This document shows positions 1-8,496 of a DNA stretch of 64,000 nt, one piece after another. The translations under genes and the position numbers were made by a program. The stretch is from the NCBI RefSeq assembly GCF_002105555.1, contig NZ_CP020612.1, forward strand, positions 2,410,001-2,474,000, given 5' to 3'. Position 1 is the first letter of the stretch, and each line of letters starts with the position of its first letter. The notes below the pieces were generated by a model that did not search any database, had not been told where the DNA came from, and saw nothing but the letters and a program-made list of their open reading frames with translations. Source of the stretch: Paracoccus contaminans. GTDB taxonomy: Bacteria; Pseudomonadota; Alphaproteobacteria; Rhodobacterales; Rhodobacteraceae.

Positions 1-490
1 GGATCTCGGCCTCGGGGATGGGGGAGAGAATGGCGGGCAGACCGGCCGCCAGGGCCAGTTCTTCGGCCCGGCTGTCGATCAGCCGCGGCCGCAGCGGCAA
101 GGGCAGCAGCGCATGGGCCAGCGCCCGGCCGACATGGCCGGCGCCGAAGATCAGCACCTCCGGCCCCGGCGGCGCGGGCGTTGCGGGCAGACGGTCGAGG
201 CTCAGCGTGACGCGCCCGCCGCAGCACTGGCCGATCTCGGGGCCAAGGGGGATGTCCATGATCGCCGCCGCCTCGCCGCGAGCCAGCATCCGGCGCGCGC
301 GGTCGATGGCCATGTATTCCAGCGCGCCGCCGCCGATGGTGCCGGTGACCCCAGCCGCACCGACGATCATCTCGGCCCCCCTCTCGCGCGGGGTCGAGCC
401 GCGTGCCTCGGCGACCCGCACCCGCACGAGGATTTCTTCCTGGTCCAAATACCCATCCGGCGGCGCCGCCGGAACCGGCGGCCCGATCAT
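1..490 (-). CDS. xdhC: Xanthine dehydrogenase accessory protein XdhC (3' end cut by window edge)
   Basis: The first 163 codons are present; the gene runs off the left edge. XdhC-type proteins bind and insert the sulfurated molybdenum cofactor into xanthine dehydrogenase and are not part of the mature enzyme. The translation carries the family's N-terminal GTIGGGALEY and IGQCCGGRV segments, then a Rossmann-like EVLIFGAGHVGRAL near residues 111-124. The ATG at 490 overlaps the xdhB stop in an ATGA arrangement, so it is translationally coupled as the last gene of xdhA-xdhB-xdhC. The C-terminal domain cannot be judged here. Confidence 0.93.
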   Translation of the reverse strand, partial: MIGPPVPAAPPDGYLDQEEILVRVRVAEARGSTPRERGAEMIVGAAGVTGTIGGGALEYMAIDRARRMLARGEAAAIMDIPLGPEIGQCCGGRVTLSLDRLPATPAPPGPEVLIFGAGHVGRALAHALLPLPLRPRLIDSRAEELALAAGLPAILSPIPEAEI

Positions 491-2811
491 GCCGCCGCGC
501 CCCGCAGCCGGCCCACCGCCATCAGCACCCGTTCCGGCGTCGCCGGCGCATCCAGCCGCGGGGCGATGCGATAGCCGGCGACCGAGGCAACGGCATGGCC
601 GATCGCCTCGAACACCGAAATGCCCAGCATGAAGGGCGGCTCGCCCACCGCCTTGGACCGCTTGACGGTCGCCTCGGGGTTTTCCGACCACTCGGCCAGC
701 CTGACGTTGAAGACCTTGGGCCGGTCCGATGCCAGCGGGATCTTGTAGGTCGATGGCGCATGGGTGCGCAGGCGGCCCGTATCATCCCAGACCAGTTCCT
801 CGGATGTCAGCCAGCCGGTCCCCTGCACGAAGGCGCCCTCGACCTGCCCCTTGTCCAGCGCCGGGTTGATCGACCGGCCCACGTCATGCAGCACATCCAC
901 CCGTTCAATCACGTATTCGCCGCTCAGCGTATCGACCGACACCTCGGAACAGGCCGCCCCATAGGCGAAATAGAAGAACGGCCGCCCGCGCCCCGCCTTG
1001 CGGTCCCAATGGATCTTGGGCGTGGCATAGAACCCCGTCGCCGACAGCTGGACACGCGCCAGATAGGCCAGCTGCGCCAGGTCCTCGAAAGCGATCACAT
1101 CCTCCCCGGCCGTGACGCGGTCGCCGGCGAAGCGGATCTGATCGGGCGTGACCTTTCGGGCCGCGCACAGGAATTCCGTCAGCCGCGCCTTGATCGTTTC
1201 GGCCGCGTCCAGCGCCGCCATGCCGTTCAGGTCGGTGCCCGACGAGGCGGCGGTGGCCGAGGTATTGGGAACCTTTTCGGTGGTGGTCCTGGTCACCCTG
1301 ATTCGGGCGATGTCCACGCCCAGCGCCTCGGCCACGATCTGGGCGATCTTGGTATGCAGGCCCTGGCCCATCTCGCACCCGCCATGGTTCACCTGGATCG
1401 AGCCGTCCGCATAGACATGGATCAGCGCGCCCGCCTGGTTGAAATGCGTGGCCGTGAAGCTGATCCCGAACTTGACCGGGGTCAGGGCGATGCCGCGGCG
1501 GATCGGGCTGCCGGCGGCGTCCATGCGGGCGTTGAAATCCAGCACCGCCTGCCGCCGCGCGCCATAGCCGCAGGACGACTCCAGCTCGTCCAGCAGACGG
1601 GGCAGGATCATGTCCTCGACCGTCTGGTGATAGGGGGTCAGCTGGCCGTTTTCGTAAAGATTGGCCCGCCGCACCGCCAGCGTGTCCTGCCCGGTCGCAT
1701 AGGCGATTTCCTCGATGATGCGTTCGGCGACGATCACGCCCTGCGGCCCGCCAAAGCCGCGAAAGGCGGTGTTCGACACCGTGTTGGTGCGCAAGGGGTG
1801 CGAGCGCAGCCGGACCGCCGGATAGTAATAGGCATTGTCGCCGTGAAACAGCGCCCGGTCCGTCACCGCCTGGCTCAGATCCGCCGAAAAGCCGCAGCGC
1901 GCATGCCAGTCTCCGATGACGGCGTGGATGCGGCCCCCGTCATCGAAGCCCACGGTGTAATCGACCAGGAAATCATGCCGCTTGCCAGTGGCGATCATGT
2001 CGTCGTCGCGGTCGGGGCGCAGCTTGACGGCCCGCCGCCACTTGCGCGCGGCGATGGCGGCAACGCAGCAGAACAGGTTCATCTGCGTTTCCTTGCCGCC
2101 AAAGCCCCCGCCCATGCGCCGCACATTGACCACCACCGCATTGGCCGGCACATGCAGCGCATGGGCGACCATGTGCTGCACCTCGGTCGGGTGCTGGGTC
2201 GAGGTGAAGATGGTCATCTCGTCCCGCTCGCCGGGAATGGCCAGCGCGATCTGCCCTTCCAGATAGAAATGATCCTGCCCGCCGATGGCGAATCGCCCGG
2301 CCAGTTGCCGGGGTGCGGCGGCCATGGCGGCCTCGGGATCGCCCCGGCGCAGGGTCATGCCCTCGACGACAAGATCGCCGCCAGCCGCAATCGCCGCCTC
2401 GGCATCCAGCACCAGGGGCAGCGCGTTATAATCGACCCGCGCCAGCGCCGCCGCGCGCCGCGCCAGATCGCGCGTCTCGGCGATCACCGCAAAGATGGGC
2501 TGGCCGTGGAACATCACGGCGCCATCGGCAAGGATCGGATCGTCGTTCCGGCCGATCGGGCTGACATCGTTGCGGCCGGGGATATCGGCGGCGGTCAGCA
2601 CGCCGACGACGCCAGGCGCGGCGCGCACCGCGTCCAGATCAAGCCTGCGGATCGTTCCATGCGCGACAGTCGACAGCCCCAGCCAGGCATGCAGCGCCCC
2701 CTCGGGCAGGGCCAGATCGTCGGTATAGTCGGCCTGGCCCGTCACATGCAGCTCGGCCGATTCGTGGCGCGTCTCGGCCGCGGCGGCCAGGGCAGGGTGG
2801 TCGTGCTTCAT
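487..2811 (-). CDS. xdhB: Xanthine dehydrogenase, molybdopterin-binding subunit
   Basis: This 774-residue large subunit oxidises hypoxanthine to xanthine and xanthine to urate at a molybdenum centre, in a complex with XdhA. The glycine-rich Moco segment MGGGFGGKETQ lies near residues 233-243, a second cofactor/substrate segment AFRGFGGPQG near 349-358, and the conserved active-site glutamate in VGEPPFMLG near residue 724. Length matches the Rhodobacter-type XdhB. It starts 1 nt after the xdhA stop and its own stop overlaps the xdhC start, so the three form one tight operon. The cofactor segments and the conserved Glu are as expected for an active enzyme. Confidence 0.96.
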   Translation of the reverse strand: MKHDHPALAAAAETRHESAELHVTGQADYTDDLALPEGALHAWLGLSTVAHGTIRRLDLDAVRAAPGVVGVLTAADIPGRNDVSPIGRNDDPILADGAVMFHGQPIFAVIAETRDLARRAAALARVDYNALPLVLDAEAAIAAGGDLVVEGMTLRRGDPEAAMAAAPRQLAGRFAIGGQDHFYLEGQIALAIPGERDEMTIFTSTQHPTEVQHMVAHALHVPANAVVVNVRRMGGGFGGKETQMNLFCCVAAIAARKWRRAVKLRPDRDDDMIATGKRHDFLVDYTVGFDDGGRIHAVIGDWHARCGFSADLSQAVTDRALFHGDNAYYYPAVRLRSHPLRTNTVSNTAFRGFGGPQGVIVAERIIEEIAYATGQDTLAVRRANLYENGQLTPYHQTVEDMILPRLLDELESSCGYGARRQAVLDFNARMDAAGSPIRRGIALTPVKFGISFTATHFNQAGALIHVYADGSIQVNHGGCEMGQGLHTKIAQIVAEALGVDIARIRVTRTTTEKVPNTSATAASSGTDLNGMAALDAAETIKARLTEFLCAARKVTPDQIRFAGDRVTAGEDVIAFEDLAQLAYLARVQLSATGFYATPKIHWDRKAGRGRPFFYFAYGAACSEVSVDTLSGEYVIERVDVLHDVGRSINPALDKGQVEGAFVQGTGWLTSEELVWDDTGRLRTHAPSTYKIPLASDRPKVFNVRLAEWSENPEATVKRSKAVGEPPFMLGISVFEAIGHAVASVAGYRIAPRLDAPATPERVLMAVGRLRGAAA

Positions 2812-2812
2812 C

Positions 2813-4264
2813 TCATTCTCCTACCGCGCGGTTCAGGCGGACGGGCACGTCCAGCCCGGCATGGTCCAGCCAGAAGCGGCGGAAGAAATTGCCCGCGATG
2901 GCGCGGCGATAACCCTGGCTGGCGCGAAAGTCGCTGAGGGGCTGGAAATCCGCCTCGACCGCGGTTGCGGCCGCTTCGAAGGTGTCGCGGGCAAACTGCT
3001 GCCCGGCCAAGGCTTTTTCTGCGTTGAGCGCCCGCATCGGGGTGCCCGCCATCCCGCCGAAGGCAATGCGGGCGGCGGTGATGACGCCTTCGGCGACCTC
3101 GATGCGAAAGCCCGCCGCCACGGCCGAGATGTCGGCCGCCGCCCGCTTGGACAGCTTGTAGGCCGCGATCAGCGCCGTCCCCTTCTTGGGGATGACGATG
3201 GTTTCCACGAACTCGGCCGGTGCGCGGTCCTGCTTGCCATAGGCGATGAAGTAATCCTCGAGCGGCAGTTCGCGCCGCGCATCCCCGCGGCGCAGCACGA
3301 TCCGCGCGCCCAGCGCGATCAGCAGCGGCGGGGTTTCCCCGATCGGCGAGCCATTGGCGATGTTGCCCCCGATGGTGCCTGCGTTCCTGACCTGCCAGCC
3401 GCCGATGCGCAGGAAATAATCCTGCACCTCGGGGAAATGCGCCTCGATCACGGGGGCGAATTCGGAATAGGTGACGCCGGCGCCGATACGGATCTCCTCG
3501 GCCCCGTCCTCGATGTCCTTCATCAGGTGGCCGATGAACAGGGCGGGCGAGATCGGGCGCATCATCTTGGTGACCCACAGCCCCACATCGGTGGCGCCCG
3601 CGACGATGGTGGCCTGCGGCTGGTCCATCAACGCCGCAGCCAGCGCGTCCGTATCGGCCGGAACGACAGCCCGGTCATCGCCCCGCGACACATCCGCCCC
3701 GGCGGGGATCGAGGCCAGCCTGGCCGCGATCGCCGCGCGTTCCACCGCCAGCGCGTCGTGCATCTGCCCGCCCGCGCGGCCCGCCGCCAGCGCCGCCTTG
3801 ACGATGGGTTCATATCCCGTGCAGCGGCACAGATTGCCCTGCAACGCGGTTTCGATCTGCACCACGTCCGGATGCGGATTGGTCATCCACAGGCCATAGA
3901 GCGCCATGACGAAGCCGGGGGTGCAGAAGCCGCACTGGCTGCCATGCTGTTCGACCATCGCCCGCTGGACGGGATGCAGGCCGCCATCGGGCCCCTTCAG
4001 ATGTTCGATCGTGACGATGTGGCAGCCATGGCATGCGGCCAGAAAGCGGATGCAGGCGTTCACCGGCTCATAGATCAGCGCGCCCCCGTGCAGCCGCCCC
4101 GCCAGCACCGTGCAGGCGCCGCAGTCGCCCTCGGCGCAGCCTTCCTTGGTGCCGGTCAGGCGCCGGCCCAGGCGCAGGAAATCAAGCAGGGTATCGCCCG
4201 ACCCTGCCTCGGTCAGCACGATCTCGGTGTCGTTGAGCAGGAATCGGATGGGGGCGTCGGTCAT
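2813..4264 (-). CDS. xdhA: Xanthine dehydrogenase, FeS/FAD subunit
   Basis: This 483-residue subunit passes electrons from the molybdenum centre to NAD+ through two 2Fe-2S clusters and FAD. The first cluster motif is CAEGDCGACTVL with a further Cys near 71; the second is QCGFCTPGF (near 110-118) plus CRCTGYEP (near 146-153). The FAD-binding half has IGGNIANGSPIGETPP, typical of the vanillyl-alcohol-oxidase-like flavin fold. The FeS and FAD domains are fused in one chain, as in Rhodobacter capsulatus XdhA. It is the first gene of xdhABC and is divergent from a LysR gene across 96 bp. Confidence 0.96.
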   Translation of the reverse strand: MTDAPIRFLLNDTEIVLTEAGSGDTLLDFLRLGRRLTGTKEGCAEGDCGACTVLAGRLHGGALIYEPVNACIRFLAACHGCHIVTIEHLKGPDGGLHPVQRAMVEQHGSQCGFCTPGFVMALYGLWMTNPHPDVVQIETALQGNLCRCTGYEPIVKAALAAGRAGGQMHDALAVERAAIAARLASIPAGADVSRGDDRAVVPADTDALAAALMDQPQATIVAGATDVGLWVTKMMRPISPALFIGHLMKDIEDGAEEIRIGAGVTYSEFAPVIEAHFPEVQDYFLRIGGWQVRNAGTIGGNIANGSPIGETPPLLIALGARIVLRRGDARRELPLEDYFIAYGKQDRAPAEFVETIVIPKKGTALIAAYKLSKRAAADISAVAAGFRIEVAEGVITAARIAFGGMAGTPMRALNAEKALAGQQFARDTFEAAATAVEADFQPLSDFRASQGYRRAIAGNFFRRFWLDHAGLDVPVRLNRAVGE

Positions 4265-4321
4265 GTCACTCTCCTTCCCGCCACTGTGGCGCAGGATGGG
4301 CGCTTGCGCAAAACCCCTGCG

Positions 4322-4340
4322 CGCGTGAACAGTTTACGCG
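4322..4340. promoter_or_regulatory. Near-perfect 19-bp palindrome between xdhA and the LysR gene, candidate operator
   Basis: The sequence CGCGTGAACAGTTTACGCG is a dyad with 8 of 9 arm positions complementary around a central A. It sits in the 96-bp divergent intergenic region, 58 bp upstream of xdhA and 21 bp upstream of the LysR start. LysR regulators usually bind such dyads near their own divergent target promoters. The spacing is not an exact T-N11-A box, so assigning it to this regulator is inference. Confidence 0.45.
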
Positions 4341-4360
4341 ATTGCGAAAGAAAGGCGACG

Positions 4361-5257
4361 ATGTCCTATCTGGAAAGCCTGCGGGTCTTCGTGCGGGTGG
4401 TCGAGCTGGGCTCGATCACCGCAGGCGGGCGCGACATGCGCCTGTCGCCCGCCGCATCCTCGGCCCGCATCCGCGACCTCGAGGAGCGGTTCGGCGCGCG
4501 CCTGCTGAACCGCACCACCCGCACGCTGACCATGACCGAGATCGGGCAGGTGCTGTATGACAATGCCCGCCGCGTCCTGGCGGCGCTGGACGAGGCCGAG
4601 GCGGCCGTCGCCAGCGCCTCGGGCACGCCGCAGGGCATCGTGCGCATCGTGGCGCCGCTGGTCGCGGGGCGGCGGCTGGTCGCGCCGCTGGTGCCGCGCT
4701 TTTGCGCCGAAAACCCCGAGGTCGAGGTGCGCCTGCGCCTTTCCGACCGTGCGGTGAACATGGTCGAGGAAGGCATCGACCTGGCCTTTTACTTGGGCCA
4801 TCCCGAGGATTCGGCGCTGATCCGCCGCAAGATCGACGACTGCCGCCGGGTGCTGGTCGCCTCGCCCGGCTATCTGGCCGAACACGGATCGCCCGCGCGC
4901 CCCGAGGATCTCAAGCATCACAACTGCCTGCTGCTGCGCTTTCCGCGTTCGCCCGAATACTACTGGGTGCTGGATGGGCCGCAGGGACCGATCAAGATGA
5001 TGGTGGCGGGACGCTATGACACCGATGACGGGGCGGTGCTGACCGACTGGGCGCTGGCCGGGGCCGGCATCGCCAACCGGCCGCGATACGAGGTGGCAGA
5101 CGATCTTGCCGCCGGGCGGCTGATCGCGCTGTTGCCAGACACGCCCCCGATGCCTGCCGAATTCGGCATCCTGACCCCGCATCGCGGGTTCCAGGACCCC
5201 AAGGTGCGGCTGTTCATCGACTTTGCCGCCCGCGCGCTGAAGGGGGCGGCCGCCTAG
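4361..5257 (+). CDS. LysR-family transcriptional regulator, probably of xdhABC
   Basis: The product is 298 residues, the usual LysR length. The N-terminal winged helix-turn-helix (MSYLESLRVFVRVVELGSIT onward, residues 1-60, including LLNRTTRTLTMTE) is followed by a periplasmic-binding-protein-like effector domain. The start at 4361 was chosen because the HTH begins there and AAAGGCGAC lies just upstream; the open frame extends further 5' but is antisense to xdhA. It is divergent from xdhA and overlaps puuD tail to tail by 4 bp. Position suggests control of purine catabolism genes; the effector is unknown. The sequence resembles the generic LysR branch that also includes AaeR/DmlR-like proteins, so the target remains inference. 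Confidence 0.9.
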   Translation: MSYLESLRVFVRVVELGSITAGGRDMRLSPAASSARIRDLEERFGARLLNRTTRTLTMTEIGQVLYDNARRVLAALDEAEAAVASASGTPQGIVRIVAPLVAGRRLVAPLVPRFCAENPEVEVRLRLSDRAVNMVEEGIDLAFYLGHPEDSALIRRKIDDCRRVLVASPGYLAEHGSPARPEDLKHHNCLLLRFPRSPEYYWVLDGPQGPIKMMVAGRYDTDDGAVLTDWALAGAGIANRPRYEVADDLAAGRLIALLPDTPPMPAEFGILTPHRGFQDPKVRLFIDFAARALKGAAA

Positions 5258-6474
5258 CTGTGCCCCGCGCCCTGGAACCAGGCGCGGATGACGGCGCGTT
5301 CCTCGGGTTCGATGAAGCTGACATTGGCGGGGGGCATCGCGTCGGTCAGCCCGGCCTGCAGATAGATGTCGCGCGCGGTGCGGGCGATCTGCGCGTCGGT
5401 TTCCAGGACGATCCGGCGCGGTGCCGTCGCGATCCCGTCCCAGCCGGGTTCGGCCGCGTGGCACATCGAACAGCGGCCCGCGACGATGTCGCGGACCTGT
5501 TCGAAATGCGGGTCCTGCGTCAGCCGCGCCTGCGCAGTCGTCAGCGTTTCATCCTCGGGCAGCTGCTGGGTGCCCAGCGAGGACAGCCAGACGCAGGCCG
5601 CGAACAGCGCCGCCGTGACGCCCCAGGTCCACCACGGCCACGCCTTGCGGGCGTGCTTGGTGTTGAAGAAATGGCGGATCGTGACGCCCATCAGGAACAC
5701 CAGCGCCGCGATCAGCCAGTTGTAGCGCGACGCAAATGCCAGCGGATAATGGTTCGACAGCATCAGGAACACGACCGGCAGCGTCAGATAGTTGTTGTGG
5801 GTGCTGCGCAGCTTGGCGATCTTGCCGTATTTCGGATCGGGCCGGCGCCCCGCCTTGAGGTCGGCCACCACGATGCGCTGGTTGGGCATGATGACCATGG
5901 CCACATTGGCCGTCATGATCGTCGCCGTGAAGGCGCCCAGATGCAGCAGCGCGGCCCGCCCCGTGAACACCTGGTCATAGCCCCACGCCATCAGCGTCAG
6001 CAGCACGAACAGCAGCAGCATCAGCGTGGTCGGGTTCTCGCCAAGCGCGCTCTTGCACAGGAAGTCATAGATGACCCAGCCGATGACCAGCGAGCCGGCC
6101 GAGATCAGGATCGCCTGCCAGGGCAGCAGCGCCATCTTGGCCGGGTCGATCAGGAACAGTTCGGACTGCGCCCAGTAAAGAACGCCCAGCATCGCGAAAC
6201 CGCTGAGCCAGGTGGCATAGCTTTCCCATTTGAACCAGGTCAGATGCTCGGGCATCCGCTCGGGCGCCACCAGATATTTGGTGATGTGGTAAAAGCCGCC
6301 GCCATGGACCTGCCATTCCTCGCCATGCGCCCCGGCGGGCAGGCCGGGCGCCTTTTGCAGGCCGAGGTCGAGCGCGATGAAATAGAACGACGAGCCGATC
6401 CAGGCGATCGCCGTGATCACATGGACCCAGCGGATCGCCAGCGCCGCCCAGTCGTGCAGGATGATCGGGTCCAT
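5254..6474 (-). CDS. puuD: Urate hydroxylase PuuD (membrane protein with C-terminal cytochrome c domain)
   Basis: This 406-residue protein has about eight hydrophobic membrane segments in its first 300 residues, with the conserved family start LHDWAALAIRWVHVITAIAW and STHNNYLTLPV. A periplasmic-type cytochrome c domain follows, with the haem site CSMCH near residues 335-339. PuuD-type proteins oxidise urate to 5-hydroxyisourate and pass electrons to the respiratory chain, unlike oxygen-using uricase. The gene is 3 nt downstream of uraH, which encodes the next step. Its stop overlaps the LysR stop. All key features are intact. Confidence 0.94.
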   Translation of the reverse strand: MDPIILHDWAALAIRWVHVITAIAWIGSSFYFIALDLGLQKAPGLPAGAHGEEWQVHGGGFYHITKYLVAPERMPEHLTWFKWESYATWLSGFAMLGVLYWAQSELFLIDPAKMALLPWQAILISAGSLVIGWVIYDFLCKSALGENPTTLMLLLFVLLTLMAWGYDQVFTGRAALLHLGAFTATIMTANVAMVIMPNQRIVVADLKAGRRPDPKYGKIAKLRSTHNNYLTLPVVFLMLSNHYPLAFASRYNWLIAALVFLMGVTIRHFFNTKHARKAWPWWTWGVTAALFAACVWLSSLGTQQLPEDETLTTAQARLTQDPHFEQVRDIVAGRCSMCHAAEPGWDGIATAPRRIVLETDAQIARTARDIYLQAGLTDAMPPANVSFIEPEERAVIRAWFQGAGHS

Positions 6475-6477
6475 CGC

Positions 6478-6834
6478 TCAGCTTCCCCGATAGGTCGAAA
6501 AGCCATAGGGCGAGACGAGCAGAGGGACGTGATAGTGATCGTCCTCGGCCATGCCGAAGCGGATCGGCACCTCATCGAGAAACCGGGGGCCCGGGGCCTC
6601 GTGCCCCTGCGCATCCAGCCATGCGCCCACATGGAACAGCAGTTCATAGCGGCCGGTGCGGAACTGGCCCTGGGGCAGGATCGGGCCATCGGTGCGGCCG
6701 TCGGCATTGGTCGCCGCCTCGGCCAGCTGCCGGCGTTCGCCGTTTTCGCTCAGCGCGTAAAGAGTGATGCGCATGCCTGCCGCCGGCCGGCCATTCGCCG
6801 TGTCCAGCACATGCGTTGTCAGAAATCCGGGCAT
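6478..6834 (-). CDS. uraH: 5-hydroxyisourate hydrolase (transthyretin-related)
   Basis: The 118-residue product hydrolyses 5-hydroxyisourate to OHCU, the step after PuuD. The N-terminus LTTHVLDTANGRPA and the C-terminal tetrapeptide YRGS are the hallmarks of the transthyretin-related hydrolase family; the HYHVPLL segment supplies a conserved His. An in-frame ATG further upstream would add 22 residues, but the start at 6834 is preferred because GGGGGA precedes it at good spacing and family members begin here. It is first in a uraH-puuD operon and is divergent from allA across 119 bp. Confidence 0.94.
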   Translation of the reverse strand: MPGFLTTHVLDTANGRPAAGMRITLYALSENGERRQLAEAATNADGRTDGPILPQGQFRTGRYELLFHVGAWLDAQGHEAPGPRFLDEVPIRFGMAEDDHYHVPLLVSPYGFSTYRGS

Positions 6835-6953
6835 CGTTCCCCCATGGCTCGCCATCCCCTTGCTTTCGCCCGGTGATAGCGCAGGATGGCGGGCGCACAA
6901 TATGGCGAACCGACAGGCAGCCTATCGTTTTGCCGAAAGATCAAGGGAACGAC

Positions 6954-7442
6954 ATGACGGACGCCGACCGCATCCTGCATCCCGAGCCGCTGACGGCCGA
7001 AGCCTTTGCCCCCTGGGGCGAGGTGCTGGACACGGGGGGCGAGCCGGACCGGCTGATCAACGAGGGGCGCTGCGGGCGCTGGCACGATCGCGCGCGGCTG
7101 GATGCCGACCGCCTCGGCCTGTCGCTGTTCCGCTCTGCCCCCGTGCGGCTGCCCCATGCCTTCAACCTGGTCGAGCGCCATCCCCTTGGATCGCAGGCCT
7201 TCGTCCCGATGACCGAGCATCCCTTCCTGGTCATCGTCGCCCCTGACGAGAACGGGGTGCCCGGCCGGCCGCGCGCCTTCATGACCGCGCCGGGGCAGGG
7301 GATCAACCTGGCGCGGGGCGCCTGGCATGGGGTGCTGACGCCGCTGGCCGAACCGGGGCTGTTCGCGGTGATCGACCGCTGCGGCGAGGGGACCAATCTG
7401 GAAGAATACCGCTATGACCGGGGCTGGACCGTGGCGGGATGA
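6954..7442 (+). CDS. allA: Ureidoglycolate lyase
   Basis: The 162-residue product cleaves ureidoglycolate to glyoxylate and urea at the end of allantoin breakdown. Family features visible are the early LTAEAFAPWGEVLD, the FVPMTEHPFLVIVAP beta-strand and the cupin-like GQGINLARGAWHGVLTPL, with RCGEGTNLEEY near the C-terminus. AAGGGA lies 6 bp before the ATG. The gene is divergent from uraH-puuD, so one short intergenic region may control both sides. The intermediate enzymes (OHCU decarboxylase, allantoinase, allantoicase or equivalents) are absent from the window. Confidence 0.93.
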   Translation: MTDADRILHPEPLTAEAFAPWGEVLDTGGEPDRLINEGRCGRWHDRARLDADRLGLSLFRSAPVRLPHAFNLVERHPLGSQAFVPMTEHPFLVIVAPDENGVPGRPRAFMTAPGQGINLARGAWHGVLTPLAEPGLFAVIDRCGEGTNLEEYRYDRGWTVAG

Positions 7443-7452
7443 GGCAAGGGGG

Positions 7453-8424
7453 ATGACGCCGCTGCCTGCCGGCGCGCCTTCGGGCGGGCTGGGCCATGTC
7501 CTGCTGTCCTCGATGCGGGACGAGGGGCCTTTCGCGCTGGAATTCGTGGCCCATCATCGCGCGATCGGGTTCGACAGGCTGTTCATCGCCTCGAACGACT
7601 GCCGCGACGGCACGGATGTGCTGCTCGACGCGCTGGACGCGGTCGGGGCGATCACGCATCATCGGAGCGTTCCCGGGCCGGGCGACAAGCCCCAGCACCG
7701 TGCCTATGCGGCCATGCGGGCGCTGCACGGCCTTGACCGGGCAGACTGGCTGATGGTGCTTGATGCGGATGAATTCCTGCATGTCAGCACCGGCGCGGGC
7801 CGGGTGCAGGATCTGACCGCAGCGGCCCCGCCCGGCACCGACATCATCGCGCTGAACGCCCGCAGCTTCGGCACCACGCCTGATCCGCGCTGGCATCGGG
7901 GCCTGGTGACCGAACAGTTCACCCTGCGCCTGCGCGCCCGCCATCCGCTGAACGGCCCGGTCAAGTCGCTGGCGCGCGACATCGGGCGCTTTCAGGACAT
8001 CCACAATCACAGCATGGTCCGCTATGGCGGCAAGGCGCCGCTGCAGGTCATGCGCGGTGATGGCAGCCTGTTTTTCATCCCGCCCGATCGCAGCATCTGG
8101 GATTTCCTGCGCAATGTGCTGCCGCGGCACATCCACCACGATCTGGCGCATTACAACCACTATGCGATCAAGTCGCTGTCCTCGTTCTGCCTGCGCCAGG
8201 ATCGCGGCCGGGGCGCCGCGCCCCTGGCCGAACCCAACCAGCGCCACACCGATCGCTATTTCGACGGCTTCGCCGCGGCCGACCAGCGCGACCTGCGGTT
8301 TGTGCGGCGCTATGGCGCGGCGCTGCGCGCGGAATATGATCGGCTACTGGCGCTGCCCGGTGTCGCGGCGGCCCAGGCCGAGGCCGAGCGGCGCTATGGT
8401 GCGTTGATCAAGGCCCTGCTGTGA
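7453..8424 (+). CDS. Glycosyltransferase family 2-like protein
   Basis: The product is about 323 residues. It opens with HVLLSSMRDEGPFALEFVAH, typical of the Glyco_tranf_2_4 type in which a strand is followed by an acidic RDEG. The DXD-like metal/nucleotide-sugar site DADEFLH is near residue 101. The C-terminal part contains HIHHDLAHYNHYAIKS, a His-rich motif common in this clade. The start at 7453 follows GAGG at 8-nt spacing; the open frame reaches 7414, overlapping allA. These enzymes usually decorate surface polysaccharides, but acceptor and donor are unknown. No other polysaccharide genes flank it, so a link to the urate genes is unlikely beyond adjacency. Confidence 0.8.
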   Translation: MTPLPAGAPSGGLGHVLLSSMRDEGPFALEFVAHHRAIGFDRLFIASNDCRDGTDVLLDALDAVGAITHHRSVPGPGDKPQHRAYAAMRALHGLDRADWLMVLDADEFLHVSTGAGRVQDLTAAAPPGTDIIALNARSFGTTPDPRWHRGLVTEQFTLRLRARHPLNGPVKSLARDIGRFQDIHNHSMVRYGGKAPLQVMRGDGSLFFIPPDRSIWDFLRNVLPRHIHHDLAHYNHYAIKSLSSFCLRQDRGRGAAPLAEPNQRHTDRYFDGFAAADQRDLRFVRRYGAALRAEYDRLLALPGVAAAQAEAERRYGALIKALL

Positions 8425-8440
8425 CGCGCGGCGCGCGGCC

Positions 8441-8485
8441 GGGGCTTGCGCCCCTGTGATGGTCTCGGGCCGGGGCGTCGGCCCG
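8441..8485. terminator. Two small GC hairpins between convergent genes, possible bidirectional terminator
   Basis: GGGGC-TTGC-GCCCC (8441-8454) and CGGGCC-GGGGCGTC-GGCCCG (8466-8485) are perfect stems lying between the glycosyltransferase stop and the convergent transporter stop. Neither is followed by a T-run on either strand, so this is a weak terminator call based on position and symmetry only. Confidence 0.3.
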
Positions 8486-8496
8486 GCTCCGCGCCG

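Noticed and set aside
403-2937. Long plus-strand open frame of over 800 codons
   Set aside because: It is antisense to xdhB, Arg/His/Gly-rich with no family motif, and is a GC-driven shadow of the real gene.
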